A stretch of 52,778 nt of DNA from Thiohalocapsa marina (GCF_008632335.1 NZ_VWXX01000027.1:1-52778), one strand, 5' to 3'. Counted from the stretch's first letter, positions 8,825 to 18,654 are shown. Notes: generated from the letters alone by a model not told the origin. Numbers and translations are program-made.

Positions 8825-9910
8825 CTACTCATTCCTGTCCAGCACTCGGAAGCCTTCGCGGGCGCACAGCGCATCGCGTTCGGCCTCCTTGAGGTCCTCG
8901 CGCATCATCTCCTCCACCAGTGCCTGGAAGCCGATCTTCGGCACCCAGCCCAGTTTCTCGCGGGCCTTGGTGGGGTCGCCGAGCAGGGTCTCCACCTCGG
9001 TGGGGCGGAAATAGCGCGGGTCCACGGCCACCAGGCAGGCGCCGCTGGCGGCATCGTAGCCCTTCTCGTCCACGCCGCTGCCTTCCCAGCGGATGGTGAT
9101 GCCCACCGACTCGGCTGCGGCGGCCACGAAGTCGCGCACGCTGTACTGCTGGCCGGTGGCGATCACGAAGTCTTCGGGCGCCTGCTGCTGCAGCATCAGC
9201 CATTGCATCTCCACATAGTCTCGGGCGTGACCCCAGTCGCGCTTGGCATCCAGGTTGCCCAGATAGAGTCGATCCTGAAGGCCGAGCTTGATGCGCGCCA
9301 GCGCCCGCGTGATCTTGCGCGTGACGAAGGTCTCGCCACGCAGCGGGCTCTCGTGGTTGAACAGGATGCCGTTGCAGGCATAGATGCCGTAGGCCTCGCG
9401 GTAGTTGACCGTGATCCAGTAGGCATAGAGCTTGGCCGCGGCATAGGGCGAGCGCGGGTAGAAGGGCGTGGTCTCGGTCTGCGGGATCTCCTGCACCTTG
9501 CCATAGAGCTCGGAGGTGGAGGCCTGATAGAAACGGGTCTTCTGCTCCAGGCCAAGGATGCGGATGGCCTCGAGCAGGCGCAGGGTGCCCAGCGCGTCGG
9601 AGTTGGCGGTGTACTCCGGCTCTTCGAAGGAGACGGCCACATGGCTCTGGGCGGCCAGGTTGTAGAGCTCGTCCGGCTGCACCTGCTGCATGATGCGGAT
9701 CAGGCTCGAGGAGTCGGTGAGGTCGCCATGGTGCAGGATGAAGCGCCGATCCGCCTCGTGCGGGTCCTGGTACAGATGATCGATGCGGTCGGTGTTGAAC
9801 AGCGAGCTGCGCCGCTTGATGCCGTGCACCTCGTAGCCCTTCTCCAGCAGCAGTTCTGCCAGATAGGCCCCGTCCTGGCCGGTGACGCCAGTGATCAATG
9901 CCTTTTTCAT
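8825..9910 (-). CDS. gmd: GDP-mannose 4,6-dehydratase
   Basis: The 361-residue short-chain dehydrogenase/reductase converts GDP-D-mannose to GDP-4-keto-6-deoxymannose. It shows the NAD(P) loop [13 protein letters not shown] (7-19), the STSELYG segment with catalytic Thr/Ser and Glu (131-137), and the YxxxK pair Y156/K160 in [12 protein letters not shown]. The FNHESP and [11 protein letters not shown] motifs are typical of Gmd. It is the last gene of the rfbB-rfbA-rfbC-fcl-gmd operon, and with fcl makes GDP-L-fucose (or a related deoxysugar) for surface polysaccharide. The 87-nt gap to fcl holds heptamer repeats. Confidence 0.97.
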   Translation of the reverse strand: MKKALITGVTGQDGAYLAELLLEKGYEVHGIKRRSSLFNTDRIDHLYQDPHEADRRFILHHGDLTDSSSLIRIMQQVQPDELYNLAAQSHVAVSFEEPEYTANSDALGTLRLLEAIRILGLEQKTRFYQASTSELYGKVQEIPQTETTPFYPRSPYAAAKLYAYWITVNYREAYGIYACNGILFNHESPLRGETFVTRKITRALARIKLGLQDRLYLGNLDAKRDWGHARDYVEMQWLMLQQQAPEDFVIATGQQYSVRDFVAAAAESVGITIRWEGSGVDEKGYDAASGACLVAVDPRYFRPTEVETLLGDPTKAREKLGWVPKIGFQALVEEMMREDLKEAERDALCAREGFRVLDRNE

Positions 9911-9913
9911 GTG

Positions 9914-9967
9914 GTCAGTTGTCAGTTGTCAGTTGTCAGTTGTCAGTTGTCAGTTGTCGGTTGTCAG
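9914..9967. repeat. 7-bp tandem repeat (GTCAGTT)n
   Basis: Six perfect GTCAGTT units run from 9914 to 9955, followed by GTCGGTT and a partial unit, directly upstream of the gmd start codon and inside the transcript of the operon. A separate motif, CAAACTTCACCCTTCAAACTTC-like (9999-10020), follows at the fcl 3' end. The array could alter gmd translation by slippage, since it occupies the position of the ribosome binding site region; this is inference. Confidence 0.9.
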
Positions 9968-9997
9968 GGCCAGGCGGTTGGAGAAGATCTTCAAACT

Positions 9998-10996
9998 TCA
10001 AACTTCACCCTTCAAACTTCCTCTTAGCCGGTCCTGATTGTTCAGGAACCAGTCATAGGTGTGTTTCAGGCCCTCGCGCAGGCCGATGACGGCCTGCCAG
10101 CCAAGGGCGCGCAGCCGTGAGACATCCAGCAGCTTGCGCGGGGCGCCGTCGGGCTTGGCAGGGTCGAAGCGGATCTGGCCGTCGAACCCCACCACGTCCG
10201 CGATGGCGCGGGCGAGTTCGGCGATGGTCACATCCTCGCCGGTGCCGACGTTAATATGCGAGCAGCGCGGATCGGTATGGTCGCGCCAGGTCTCTCGGTC
10301 CAGGCCCATCACATGCAGGCAGGCCGCCGCCATGTCGTCGACATGCAGGAATTCTCGCCGCGGGCGCCCGCTGCCCCAGACCTCCACCTCGGCGGCGCCA
10401 GTCTGCTTTGCCTGGTGGACCTTGCGCAGCAGCGCCGGGATCACGTGGCTGTTGGCCAGATCGAAGTTGTCGCCGGGCCCGTAGAGATTGGTCGGCATGA
10501 CGCTGCGGAAGTCGATGCCGTACTGGCGGTTGTAGCTCTCGCAGAGCTTGATGCCGGCGATCTTGGCGATGGCATAGGGCTCGTTGGTGGGCTCCAGCGT
10601 GCCGGTGAGCAGGGCCGATTCGGCCATCGGCTGCTCGGCCAGCCGCGGATAGATACAGGAGCTGCCCAGGAACAGCAGCCGCTCAACGCCCTGGCGCCAG
10701 GCGGCGTGGATGATATTGGCCTCGATCATCAGGTTCTGATAGATGAACTCGGCCGGATAGCTGTCATTGGCATGGATGCCACCGACCCGGGCGGCGGCAA
10801 GATAGACCTGGGCCGGGCGCTGCTCGGCGAAGAAGGCCTCCACCGCCGCCTGGTCGGTCAGATCGAGCTCCGCATGGGTGCGGGTCAGGATGTCTTGCCG
10901 GCCGGCGGCCTGCAGCGCGCGCAGGATGGCGGCGCCCACCATGCCCCGGTGACCGGCGACGTAGATGGGCCCTTGGGTACCGGCTCCAGTCATCAT
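9998..10996 (-). CDS. fcl: GDP-L-fucose synthase (epimerase/reductase)
   Basis: The 332-residue product carries out the 3,5-epimerisation and 4-reduction of GDP-4-keto-6-deoxymannose to GDP-L-fucose. The NADP loop is GHRGMVG (15-21), followed by LGSSCIYP (110-117) and the YxxxK pair Y141/K145 in NEPYAIAKI. Its ATG overlaps the rfbC stop. The last six residues (SLKGEV) are encoded by a dispersed CTTCAAACTTC-type intergenic repeat, so the original stop has probably been replaced by repeat sequence. It works together with the adjacent gmd. Confidence 0.96.
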   Translation of the reverse strand: MMTGAGTQGPIYVAGHRGMVGAAILRALQAAGRQDILTRTHAELDLTDQAAVEAFFAEQRPAQVYLAAARVGGIHANDSYPAEFIYQNLMIEANIIHAAWRQGVERLLFLGSSCIYPRLAEQPMAESALLTGTLEPTNEPYAIAKIAGIKLCESYNRQYGIDFRSVMPTNLYGPGDNFDLANSHVIPALLRKVHQAKQTGAAEVEVWGSGRPRREFLHVDDMAAACLHVMGLDRETWRDHTDPRCSHINVGTGEDVTIAELARAIADVVGFDGQIRFDPAKPDGAPRKLLDVSRLRALGWQAVIGLREGLKHTYDWFLNNQDRLRGSLKGEV

Positions 10997-11553
10997 TGTG
11001 CGTATTCCGGCAGACAGGATTCAGGCAAGTCGCGCAGCCGCGGCGCTTGCCGATCCTTGTCCGACAATACCGGCGGGCCGACCTCGGGCCACGCGATGCC
11101 GATCTCCGGGTCGTCCCAGCGCACGGCGAACTGGGTCTCCGGATGGTAGAGATCGGTGCACTTGTAGCTGAACAGGGCCTCATCGCTGGTGACCAGGTAA
11201 CCGTGCAGAAAGCCCTCGGGTACCCAGAGCTGGCGCTTGTTCTCGCCGCTCAGGAAGACGCCGACCCAGCGGCCGAAGGTGGGCGAGCCGCGCCGGATGT
11301 CGACGGCGACATCGAACACCTCGCCGAGGCTGACCTGCACCAGCTTTCCCTGGGGGTAGGGGTTCTGCACGTGCAGCCCGCGCAGCGTGCCGCGACCGGA
11401 ATAGGCCTGGTTGTCCTGCACGAAGGGGCGGTCGATGCCGGCCTGTGCATAGCGCTCCTGCTGCCAGGTCTCGAGGAAGTAGCCGCGCGCGTCGCCGAAG
11501 ACCTGTGGCTCGATGATCAGCACCTCCGGTATCTCGGTGGGTATGACCTTCAT
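10993..11553 (-). CDS. rfbC: dTDP-4-dehydrorhamnose 3,5-epimerase
   Basis: The 186-residue cupin epimerises dTDP-4-keto-6-deoxyglucose at C3 and C5. The catalytic His is H61 in LRGLHVQ, and the [10 protein letters not shown] and TDLYHPE (with Tyr) motifs of RmlC are present. Its ATG overlaps the rfbA stop and its stop overlaps the fcl start, so the three genes are translationally coupled. The partner rfbD, the 4-reductase needed for dTDP-L-rhamnose, is not in the operon. Confidence 0.97.
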   Translation of the reverse strand: MKVIPTEIPEVLIIEPQVFGDARGYFLETWQQERYAQAGIDRPFVQDNQAYSGRGTLRGLHVQNPYPQGKLVQVSLGEVFDVAVDIRRGSPTFGRWVGVFLSGENKRQLWVPEGFLHGYLVTSDEALFSYKCTDLYHPETQFAVRWDDPEIGIAWPEVGPPVLSDKDRQAPRLRDLPESCLPEYAQ

Positions 11554-12434
11554 GGCACGGCCTCCCGCTCGAGCAGGCTCAGCAGATAGTCGCCATAGCC
11601 GCTCTTCTGCAACGGCGCTGCAACGGCGCGCAGGGCGTCGGCGTTGATCCAGCCGTTCATGTAGGCGATCTCCTCTGGGGCGCAGATCTTCAGCCCCTGG
11701 CGGCGCTCGATGATCTCGATGAAGCTCGCCGCCTGCATCAGCGACTCGTGGGTGCCGGTGTCGAGCCAGGCCACGCCGCGGCCGAGTCGTTCGAGCCGCA
11801 ACCGGCCCTGCTGCAGATACAGGTTGTTCAGGTCCGTGATCTCCAGCTCGCCGCGCGGCGAGGGACGCAGCTCCTGCACCATGTCGCAGACCTGGCCGTC
11901 GTAGAAGTAGAGCCCGGTGACGGCATAGTTGGAGCGGGGGCGGGCCGGCTTCTCCTCCAGGCTGAGCACCGCGCCGTTGGCATCGAACTCGGCGACGCCG
12001 TAGCGCTCGGGATCATTGACCCAGTAGCCGAACACCGTGGCGCCCTCGGTGCTGCCGCTGGCGGCCTTGAGGCTGTGGGTCAGGCCCGCGCCATAGAAGA
12101 TGTTGTCGCCCAGGATCAGGCAGGAGGGATCCGAGCCGACGAACCCGCGGCCGATGAGGAAGGCCTGTGCCAGACCGCCGGGTTCGGGCTGCACCGCGTA
12201 GTCCAGCCGGATGCCCCACTGGCGGCCGTCGCCCAGCAGGTCGCGAAAGGCCTGAGCGTCGCGGGGGGTGGTGATGATCAGGGTCTCGCGGATGCCGGCC
12301 ATCATCAGCACGGCCAGCGGGTAGTAGATCATCGGCTTGTCGTAGACCGGCAGCAACTGCTTGCTGATGGACAGCGTCAGCGGGTGCAGACGGGTGCCGG
12401 AGCCGCCGGCCAGGATGATGCCCTTGCGGTTCAT
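11550..12434 (-). CDS. rfbA: Glucose-1-phosphate thymidylyltransferase
   Basis: The 294-residue nucleotidyltransferase makes dTDP-glucose from dTTP and glucose-1-phosphate. It has the nucleotide-binding signature [16 protein letters not shown] near the N-terminus, then [24 protein letters not shown] and EEKP motifs, all typical of RmlA. The frame is open much further upstream (to 12845) across rfbB, but homology starts exactly at [10 protein letters not shown], giving the ATG at 12434. It follows rfbB by 16 nt and overlaps rfbC. Confidence 0.97.
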   Translation of the reverse strand: MNRKGIILAGGSGTRLHPLTLSISKQLLPVYDKPMIYYPLAVLMMAGIRETLIITTPRDAQAFRDLLGDGRQWGIRLDYAVQPEPGGLAQAFLIGRGFVGSDPSCLILGDNIFYGAGLTHSLKAASGSTEGATVFGYWVNDPERYGVAEFDANGAVLSLEEKPARPRSNYAVTGLYFYDGQVCDMVQELRPSPRGELEITDLNNLYLQQGRLRLERLGRGVAWLDTGTHESLMQAASFIEIIERRQGLKICAPEEIAYMNGWINADALRAVAAPLQKSGYGDYLLSLLEREAVP

Positions 12435-12450
12435 GGTGCGCGCCTCCTGC

Positions 12451-13515
12451 TTAATGGGCGCCGAGCCGTTGGCCGCGGTAACTGCCGTCGGTGACGCGGC
12501 GGGACCAGTCCTGGTTGGCCAGGTACCAGTGCAGCGTGCGCTTGAGCCCGGTCTCGAAGGTCTCCTGCGGCGCCCAGCCGAGTTCGGTCTTGAGCTTGTC
12601 GGCATCGATGGCATAGCGCCGGTCGTGGCCCGGGCGGTCGGTGACGAACTGCTTGAGCTGGCTGTGCGGGCGATGCGGAGAATCCGGCAGCGCCTCGTCC
12701 AGCAGTGCGCAGAGGGTGTCGACCACCTCGAGGTTTGTGCGCTCACTGTCGCCGCCGACGTTGTAGACCTCGCCAGGGCGGCCGGCCTCGAGCACGCGCG
12801 CGATCGCCCGGCAGTGGTCGCCCACATACAGCCAGTCGCGCACATTGCCGCCGTCGCCGTAGATGGGCAGCGGCTCGCCGGCCATGGCCTTGCCGATCAT
12901 CAGCGGGATCAGCTTTTCCGGGAACTGATAAGGCCCGTAATTGTTCGAGCAGTTGGTGGTCAGCACCGGCAGCCCGTAGGTGTGATGCCAGGCGCGCACC
13001 AGGTGATCGGACGCGGCCTTGGAGGCGGAGTAGGGGGAATTCGGCGCGTAGGCCGTGGTCTCGGTGAACCGGCCGGTGGGGCCGAGGGAGCCATAGACCT
13101 CGTCGGTGGACACATGCAGAAAGCGAAACGCCGTTTTGCGCCCGCCATCGAGCCCCGCCCAGTAGGCCCGGGCGGCGTCCAGCAGATTGAAGGTGCCAAG
13201 CACGTTGGTCTGGATGAAGTCCGCGGGGCCGTCGATGGAACGGTCCACGTGGCTCTCGGCGGCGAAGTTGACCACGGCGTCCACCGCATGCTCCCGCAGC
13301 AGCCGCGGGATCAGCTCGGCGTCACCGATGTCGCCCTCGATGAACTGGTGCCGCGGGTGCTGCATGACCCCGGCGAGGGTGTCCAGGTTACCCGCATAGG
13401 TGAGCTTGTCCAGGTTCAGGATGCGGACCTCGTCCTGCTCAAGCATCATGTGTACAAAGTTGCCGCCGATGAATCCGGCGCCGCCCGTGACCAGAATTGT
13501 CTGCATCTTGCTCAT
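12451..13515 (-). CDS. rfbB: dTDP-glucose 4,6-dehydratase
   Basis: The 354-residue SDR enzyme converts dTDP-glucose to dTDP-4-keto-6-deoxyglucose. It has the NAD loop TGGAGFIGG (10-18), the T137-D138-E139 catalytic triad in STDEVYG, the YxxxK pair Y162/K166 in SPYSASK, and the RDWLYVGDH motif. Several starts are possible: ATG at 13533, 13515 and 13506; 13515 gives [12 protein letters not shown] and is chosen, though no strong Shine-Dalgarno separates them. It is the first gene of the nucleotide-sugar operon. A 91-nt gap separates it from sdhB upstream. Confidence 0.96.
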   Translation of the reverse strand: MSKMQTILVTGGAGFIGGNFVHMMLEQDEVRILNLDKLTYAGNLDTLAGVMQHPRHQFIEGDIGDAELIPRLLREHAVDAVVNFAAESHVDRSIDGPADFIQTNVLGTFNLLDAARAYWAGLDGGRKTAFRFLHVSTDEVYGSLGPTGRFTETTAYAPNSPYSASKAASDHLVRAWHHTYGLPVLTTNCSNNYGPYQFPEKLIPLMIGKAMAGEPLPIYGDGGNVRDWLYVGDHCRAIARVLEAGRPGEVYNVGGDSERTNLEVVDTLCALLDEALPDSPHRPHSQLKQFVTDRPGHDRRYAIDADKLKTELGWAPQETFETGLKRTLHWYLANQDWSRRVTDGSYRGQRLGAH

Positions 13516-13606
13516 GTGGCGCGGTCGCTGCACTGCGGCGGCATCACGCGCATGCTTTGTGGAAAGCTCGACAGTCTACCATGCGTCGCCGCCGGGGATC
13601 CTCCCT

Positions 13607-14374
13607 TCACGCGCCGCCGAACAGATCCTTCAGCAACTGCACCGTGGTCTGTCGGCCCAGTTCGCCGATGGCGGTGGTCAGCGGTATCTCCTTGGGGCAC
13701 ACGCGCACGCAGTTCTGCGCGTTGCCGCAGTCGCTCAGGCCGCCTTCGGCCATGATGGCGTGCAGGCGCGTGGCCTTGTCGTAGCGGCCGGTGGGGTGGG
13801 CGTTCATCAGCCGCACCTGGGCCAGCGGGGCGGGACCGACGAAGGGCCGGTCCTGGTCGAACTGCGGGCAGGCGGCCATGCAGCAGCCGCAGTTCATGCA
13901 ACGGCTGTACAGATAGTTGGCGGCCCAGGCCTGCTGCGACAGCCGCGGCGGGTGCTCGTGGGTGTCCCAGGGGCCGTCGATGCGCACCCAGGCGCGCACG
14001 CGCTTGAGGTTGTCCAGCAGGCGGGAGCGATCCACCAGCAGGTCGCGCACCACCGGGAACTTGGGCAGGGGCTCCAGCGTGACGGGGCTGTCCAGGTCGG
14101 CCAGCAGTGCCGAGCAGGCCGGTCGCGGGCGGCCGTTGATCAGCATCGCGCAGGCGCCGCAGACCTCTTCCATGCAGTTGTGCTCGAACGCCACCGGGTC
14201 CACCCGTGTGCCGTCGGTGGTGACCGGCTGGCCGCGCAGGTCCATCAGCGCCGAGACGACATTCGCACCCGCGCGCACCGGCAGCGCGAAGTGGTGCCAG
14301 TAGGGCTCGCTGTTGGGGTTGTCCTGCCGGCGGATGCGCAGCTCGATGGTCCGGGGTTCGTGGGCGTCGGTCAC
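13607..14374 (-). CDS. sdhB: Succinate dehydrogenase / fumarate reductase iron-sulfur subunit
   Basis: The 255-residue subunit passes electrons from FAD to quinone through three Fe-S clusters. Ligands are visible for [2Fe-2S] (C67, C72, C75, C87), and for the [4Fe-4S] and [3Fe-4S] clusters in CMNCGCCMAAC (159-169) and C216, C222, C226 (CVRVCP). The GTG start at 14374 overlaps the sdhA stop (GTGA); no ATG occurs in frame at a suitable place. It belongs with sdhA and sdhC to a type-B complex in the order C-A-B. Confidence 0.95.
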   Translation of the reverse strand: MTDAHEPRTIELRIRRQDNPNSEPYWHHFALPVRAGANVVSALMDLRGQPVTTDGTRVDPVAFEHNCMEEVCGACAMLINGRPRPACSALLADLDSPVTLEPLPKFPVVRDLLVDRSRLLDNLKRVRAWVRIDGPWDTHEHPPRLSQQAWAANYLYSRCMNCGCCMAACPQFDQDRPFVGPAPLAQVRLMNAHPTGRYDKATRLHAIMAEGGLSDCGNAQNCVRVCPKEIPLTTAIGELGRQTTVQLLKDLFGGA

Positions 14375-16263
14375 CGGTAGTCCCTCGGCTGTTCCGGTTG
14401 CAGCAGGCTCAGGTCCACCGGCTCGAAGCTGATGCGGGGGCTGTCGGTGCTGTACTCGGCCACGGTGGTCTTGAGCCATTCGGCATTGTTGGCCTTCCAG
14501 CGGGCGCGGTAGGCCTCGAACTCCGGGTCACCGGCGTATTTGTCCGGCGGCATCTCCAGCGCGAATTCCGGCTTGTAGTGGGCGCCGCGGCATTCGTCCC
14601 GGGCGCGGGCGCTGGCGGCCATGACCTGCGCGAGCTTCACCATGTCGAACACCTGCCTGGCGTGCGCCAGGCTCTGGTTGGCCCAGGCGTTGGCCTCCGC
14701 CAGGTCCAGCCGGGCGAAGCGCTGCTCCAGCTCGGCCAGTTCGGCGATGGCGGCATCCAGTTCGGCATTGTTGCGCACGACGCCGACCTTGGCCGTCATC
14801 AGCGCGCCCAGGGCCTGGTGCAGGTGGTAGGGGTTCTGGTCGCCCCGTGCGTGCATGAAATGCTGGTTGATCTGTGCCTGGTAGCGGATCTCGGCGTCGA
14901 AGTACTCCGCCGGCATCGCCTCTGCGCCAGTGGCGAGCCCGTTCAGGTAGCTGACCACCGCCTCGCCGGCGACGCGGCCCGAGTAGGAGGCCGACAGCAA
15001 CGAATTGGCGCCGAGGCGGTTGGCGCCATGGTAGGCGTAGTCGCATTCGCCGCAGGCATACAGGCCGGGGATGCTGGTGGCGTGATTGCGCGGGCTGCCG
15101 GGCCGCATGCCACCGGTGCTGGTGTCCTTTTCGTAATCCACCCAGAGCCCGCCCATGGCGTAGTGGGCCGCCGGGAAGATCTCCATCGGCGCCTGCAGCG
15201 GGTCGCTGCCGGCAAACTTGCGGTAGATCGACAGGATGGCACCGAGGCGGCTGGCAACGAAGCCCCGGTCGAGATGGGTCAGGTCCAGGTAGACCCGATC
15301 GCTGCCGCCGACGCCTTGCCCGAGCTCGCGGGTCACCTTCCAGATGGCCCGGGAGGCGATGTCCCGTGGCACCGTGTTGCCGTAGGCCGGATACCAGTCC
15401 TCCAGGAAATAGAACCGCTCAGCCTCCGGGATGCGTGCCGGCTCGCGCCGATCGGCCGGATCCCGCGGCACCCAGATGCGCCCGCCCTCGCCGCGGGCGG
15501 CCTCGGACATCAGCCGGGTCTTGTCCTCCCCCAGCATGGCGGTGGGGTGAAACTGGAAGAATTCGGCGTTGGCGAACCGCGCGCCCTGCTGGTAGACGCG
15601 GCTGGCCGCGGCGCCGGTGGAGTTGGTGGAGCAGGTGGTCTTGGGCGCGTAGATCTGTCCCAGCCCGCCGGTGGCCAGCACCACCGCGTCGGCGCGAAAG
15701 GCGCGAACCTCAAGGCTGCGCAGGTCCATGGCAACGATGCCTCGACAGACCCCGTCGGCGTCCTTGACCAGCGACAGGAATTCCCACCACTCGTGCTTGT
15801 GCACACGGTCATCTGCCTCCAGCCGGCGGACCTGCTGATCGACGCCATGCAACAGCTGTTGCCCGGTGCTGGCGCCGGCAAAGCAGGTGCGACGGTGCTT
15901 GACGCCGCCGAACAGGCGCTGATCCAGCTGACCTTCTGGCGTGCGCGAAAAAGTGACGCCCATGCGCTCGAAGGTGCGGATCAGGCCCGGGGCATCCTCG
16001 CACATGGACTGGATTGGCGGCTGATTGGCCAGGTAGCTGCCGCCCTTGATGGTGTCGACGATGTGTTGCCGCACGCTGTCGTGCTCGCCCTTGGCATCGA
16101 ACACCGCATTGATGCCGCCCTGGGCGCAGACCGAATGGGAGCGCATGACCTCGAACAGCGAGAACAGCCGCACCCGGTGGCCGGCCTCGGCAATGGTCAG
16201 CGTGGCCCAGAGCCCGCCGAGCCCGCCGCCGATGACGATGACTTCCCGGCCCCGGTTCATCAT
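14371..16263 (-). CDS. sdhA: Succinate dehydrogenase / fumarate reductase flavoprotein subunit
   Basis: The 630-residue flavoprotein oxidises succinate (or reduces fumarate). The FAD Rossmann loop IGGGLGG is at 11-17, the covalent-FAD histidine lies in RSHSVCAQGG (H43), and the substrate motifs FHPTAM and RGEGGRIW are present. The sequence style (TKGG-type active site insert, AHYAMGGLWVDYE) is that of the Bacillus/epsilonproteobacterial type-B enzymes rather than the E. coli SdhA. ATG ATG occurs at the start (16263 and 16260), overlapping the sdhC stop. Direction of the reaction in vivo cannot be told from sequence. Confidence 0.96.
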   Translation of the reverse strand: MMNRGREVIVIGGGLGGLWATLTIAEAGHRVRLFSLFEVMRSHSVCAQGGINAVFDAKGEHDSVRQHIVDTIKGGSYLANQPPIQSMCEDAPGLIRTFERMGVTFSRTPEGQLDQRLFGGVKHRRTCFAGASTGQQLLHGVDQQVRRLEADDRVHKHEWWEFLSLVKDADGVCRGIVAMDLRSLEVRAFRADAVVLATGGLGQIYAPKTTCSTNSTGAAASRVYQQGARFANAEFFQFHPTAMLGEDKTRLMSEAARGEGGRIWVPRDPADRREPARIPEAERFYFLEDWYPAYGNTVPRDIASRAIWKVTRELGQGVGGSDRVYLDLTHLDRGFVASRLGAILSIYRKFAGSDPLQAPMEIFPAAHYAMGGLWVDYEKDTSTGGMRPGSPRNHATSIPGLYACGECDYAYHGANRLGANSLLSASYSGRVAGEAVVSYLNGLATGAEAMPAEYFDAEIRYQAQINQHFMHARGDQNPYHLHQALGALMTAKVGVVRNNAELDAAIAELAELEQRFARLDLAEANAWANQSLAHARQVFDMVKLAQVMAASARARDECRGAHYKPEFALEMPPDKYAGDPEFEAYRARWKANNAEWLKTTVAEYSTDSPRISFEPVDLSLLQPEQPRDYR

Positions 16264-16916
16264 GCGCTGGCCCCCGCGCCGGAGGCGGTCAGAAAGCCGA
16301 GCAGCCCGTGGATGCCCAGCAGCGCCAGCGCCAGGCCGAAGCCGGCGCAGACCCAGCCGAACTGGCGCTGGGCCTCGGCGCTGGTGGTCAGGCCCCAGGC
16401 GATGGCGGCGGTGGCGAGTCCGTTGGCCAGGTGGAACACCGCCAGCAGCAGGCCGATCAGATAGAGCGCGAACACCAGCGGCTGTGACAGCGCGCCGTGC
16501 ATGTGCGCGAACAGGTCATCGGCAATGCTCGGGTCGAACAGCCCGGCGATCCGCGTCAGGCCCACATGCAGCAGCAGGAACAGGATCAGGCCAAGGCCCG
16601 ACAGCCGCTGCAGCCAGTACAGCCGGTTGCGCAGAAAGGGGTACTGCGCGGGCTCCGCGCGGCCGGCGCGGATGATGACCAGCCCGTACAGGGCGTGGAA
16701 CAGCAGCGGCAGGGCGATGACGGTGATTTCGATCAGCGGCAGATAGTTCATGCCCTTCAGCGCGCCGACCACCTGCTCGTTATAGTGCGCCGCGCCGAGG
16801 CGCGACTGGGAGTTCTCCCACAGGTGGAAGACCAGAAACGCGCCGACCGGCAGCAACCCGAGCAACGAGTGGACGCGACGCAGCAGGAAATGGGCGTTGT
16901 GGATGGAACTGGACAT
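16260..16916 (-). CDS. sdhC: Type-B succinate dehydrogenase cytochrome b subunit
   Basis: The 218-residue membrane subunit has five hydrophobic helices with well-placed histidines (HSLLG, HLWENSQ, FHALYG, LLLHVGL, FHLANG), as in di-haem type-B SdhC/FrdC proteins. A single large cytochrome b subunit, rather than the small SdhC plus SdhD pair, identifies the complex as type B. The start MSSSIHNAHFLLRRVHSLLG at 16916 matches the family better than the seven-codon-longer ATG at 16937. It is the first gene of sdhCAB. Confidence 0.92.
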   Translation of the reverse strand: MSSSIHNAHFLLRRVHSLLGLLPVGAFLVFHLWENSQSRLGAAHYNEQVVGALKGMNYLPLIEITVIALPLLFHALYGLVIIRAGRAEPAQYPFLRNRLYWLQRLSGLGLILFLLLHVGLTRIAGLFDPSIADDLFAHMHGALSQPLVFALYLIGLLLAVFHLANGLATAAIAWGLTTSAEAQRQFGWVCAGFGLALALLGIHGLLGFLTASGAGASA

Positions 16917-17110
16917 GGCGCTCTTCGCGGCTCTCACTGCCTCGGCAGCTTAGCGCCCGGACGGCCCGCCAGAATTGACCATGCTCACCTGATGTCCAGT
17001 TTCACGGCTTCGCCCCCGGTCTGGAAATTCGCCGCCGCCCTTCCTTCTGCGCTCATCTCCCTGCAAACTTCACCCTTCAAGCTTCAGACTTTTCCGGAGG
17101 CCCATCCGTC

Positions 17111-18313
17111 ATGCGACTGGGAATCGATCGACTGCTGGCCGAGGGCGCGTTGCGCAAACCGCTGCAGGGGCGCCGGGTGGCGCTGCTCGGGCATCCCGCG
17201 TCGGTGAATCATGTCGGGCGACACAGTCTCGACGCGCTGATGGCGCTGGGCGGGCTGGACATCACCGCCGCCTTCGGGCCGCAGCACGGCATGCGCGGCG
17301 ACAAGCAGGACAACATGGTCGAGTCCGGCGACTACGTCGATCCGCTGCACGGCATCCCGGTGTTCAGCCTCTATGGGGACGTGCGTCATCCCACCGACGC
17401 GATGCTGGACCACTTCGACGTGCTGCTGGTGGATCTGCAGGACATCGGCACCCGCATCTACACCTATGTCACCACGCTGGCCTATGTGCTCGACGCCTGC
17501 GCCAGGCGGGGCAAGGCGGTGTGGATCCTGGACCGGCCCAACCCCGCCGGCCGGCCGATGGAGGGCAGCCTGCTCGAGCCCGGCTGGGAGAGCTTTGTCG
17601 GTGCCGGCCCGCTGCTGATGCGCCATGGCCTGACGCTGGGCGAGCTGGCCCTGTGGTTCGTCGCGCAACGCGGGCTGGACCTGGAGTGCCGGGTGATCGA
17701 CATGGACGGCTACCAGCCGCAGGCCGCGCCCGGCTACGGCTGGCCGCGGGACGAGATCCCGTGGGTCAATCCCAGCCCGAATGCCTCCAGCCTGAACATG
17801 GCGCGCTGCTATCCCGGCACCGTGCTGCTGGAGGGAACCACCCTGTCGGAGGGGCGCGGCACCACCACGCCGCTGGAGCTCATGGGCGCGCCTGAACTCG
17901 ACATCTGCCGGCTGCTGCAGCGCATGGAGAGCCTGTGCGCCGAATGGATGCAGGGGGCGGTGATCCGCTGCTGCGCCTTCGAGCCCACCTTCCACAAGCA
18001 CCAGGGGCAGCTGTGCCACGGCGTCCAGATCCATACCGACACCGTGCATTACCAGCATCACCGGTTCAGCCCCTACCGGCTGGTGGCGCTGCTCCTGAAG
18101 GCCCTGCGTCTGGAATATCCCGACTACCCCATCTGGCGCGATTTCGCCTACGAGTACGAGACCGAGCGCCTGGCCATCGACCTGATCAGCGGTGGCACCT
18201 TTCTGCGGCAATGGGTGGATGACGCCGCCGCCGCGCCCTCCGATCTCGATGCACGGCTCCGACCAGACGAGCAGGCCTGGGCCGAGCAGACGCAGCCCTT
18301 CAGGCGCTATTGA
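17111..18313 (+). CDS. DUF1343 / NamZ-type exo-beta-N-acetylmuramidase
   Basis: The 400-residue product is a DUF1343 protein. Characterised members (NamZ) remove terminal N-acetylmuramic acid from peptidoglycan fragments, so a cell-wall recycling role is likely. Visible family motifs are FGPQHGMRGDKQDNM (HG-MRG), LVDLQDIGTRIYTYV, LDRPNPAG, PNPSPN-like WVNPSPNASS, EGTTLSEGRGTTTPLE and the C-terminal FEPTFHKHQGQ. No signal peptide is seen, so it may act in the cytoplasm or have lost one. A GGAGG Shine-Dalgarno precedes the ATG at 17111. The upstream 194 nt contain a dispersed CAAACTTCACCCTTCAA motif (17064-17085). Confidence 0.9.
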   Translation: MRLGIDRLLAEGALRKPLQGRRVALLGHPASVNHVGRHSLDALMALGGLDITAAFGPQHGMRGDKQDNMVESGDYVDPLHGIPVFSLYGDVRHPTDAMLDHFDVLLVDLQDIGTRIYTYVTTLAYVLDACARRGKAVWILDRPNPAGRPMEGSLLEPGWESFVGAGPLLMRHGLTLGELALWFVAQRGLDLECRVIDMDGYQPQAAPGYGWPRDEIPWVNPSPNASSLNMARCYPGTVLLEGTTLSEGRGTTTPLELMGAPELDICRLLQRMESLCAEWMQGAVIRCCAFEPTFHKHQGQLCHGVQIHTDTVHYQHHRFSPYRLVALLLKALRLEYPDYPIWRDFAYEYETERLAIDLISGGTFLRQWVDDAAAAPSDLDARLRPDEQAWAEQTQPFRRY

Positions 18314-18423
18314 CGTCTCCAGGGCCCTGCCTGCCGCCGCCTTCGATCGCCCGTGGGGCCGCGGCCTCGACCCGGGCCGCGCTGCCGCGCCGAGGGACTT
18401 GCCGCTCGTACCGTCATTTGCGC

Positions 18424-18452
18424 TTGACGCCCCGCGGCCAATCCGGTTTAAT
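18424..18452 (+). promoter_or_regulatory. Sigma-70 promoter of tRNA-Phe
   Basis: TTGACG (-35, 18424-18429) and TTTAAT (-10, 18447-18452) are separated by exactly 17 nt. Transcription would start near 18459, about 37 nt before the tRNA. The sequence between, TTTGCGGCTCAGTCG, contains a G/C-rich discriminator region of the kind seen at stable RNA promoters. Confidence 0.75.
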
Positions 18453-18495
18453 TTGCGGCTCAGTCGTTGAGCAATTCGGCGGCTGTTGTCCCAAA

Positions 18496-18571
<76 letters not shown>

Positions 18572-18654
18572 TTCTTCCAGCGGTATCGTACAGAATACCG
18601 CTTCGTCCGCGCGCTCTCCCTGGCGCTCCCCACTGATTCGGCAAATATGTCGCG

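Noticed and set aside
9914-9967. Possible CRISPR-like array
   Set aside because: Units are 7 bp with no spacers and no cas genes in the window; it is a simple tandem repeat. The 12-bp arrays in rsmB, dprA and the Rpn gene are rejected for the same reason.
14398-16464. 688-residue plus-strand open frame opposite sdhA
   Set aside because: Antisense shadow rich in Gly/His/Gln; sdhA on the other strand has all catalytic motifs.
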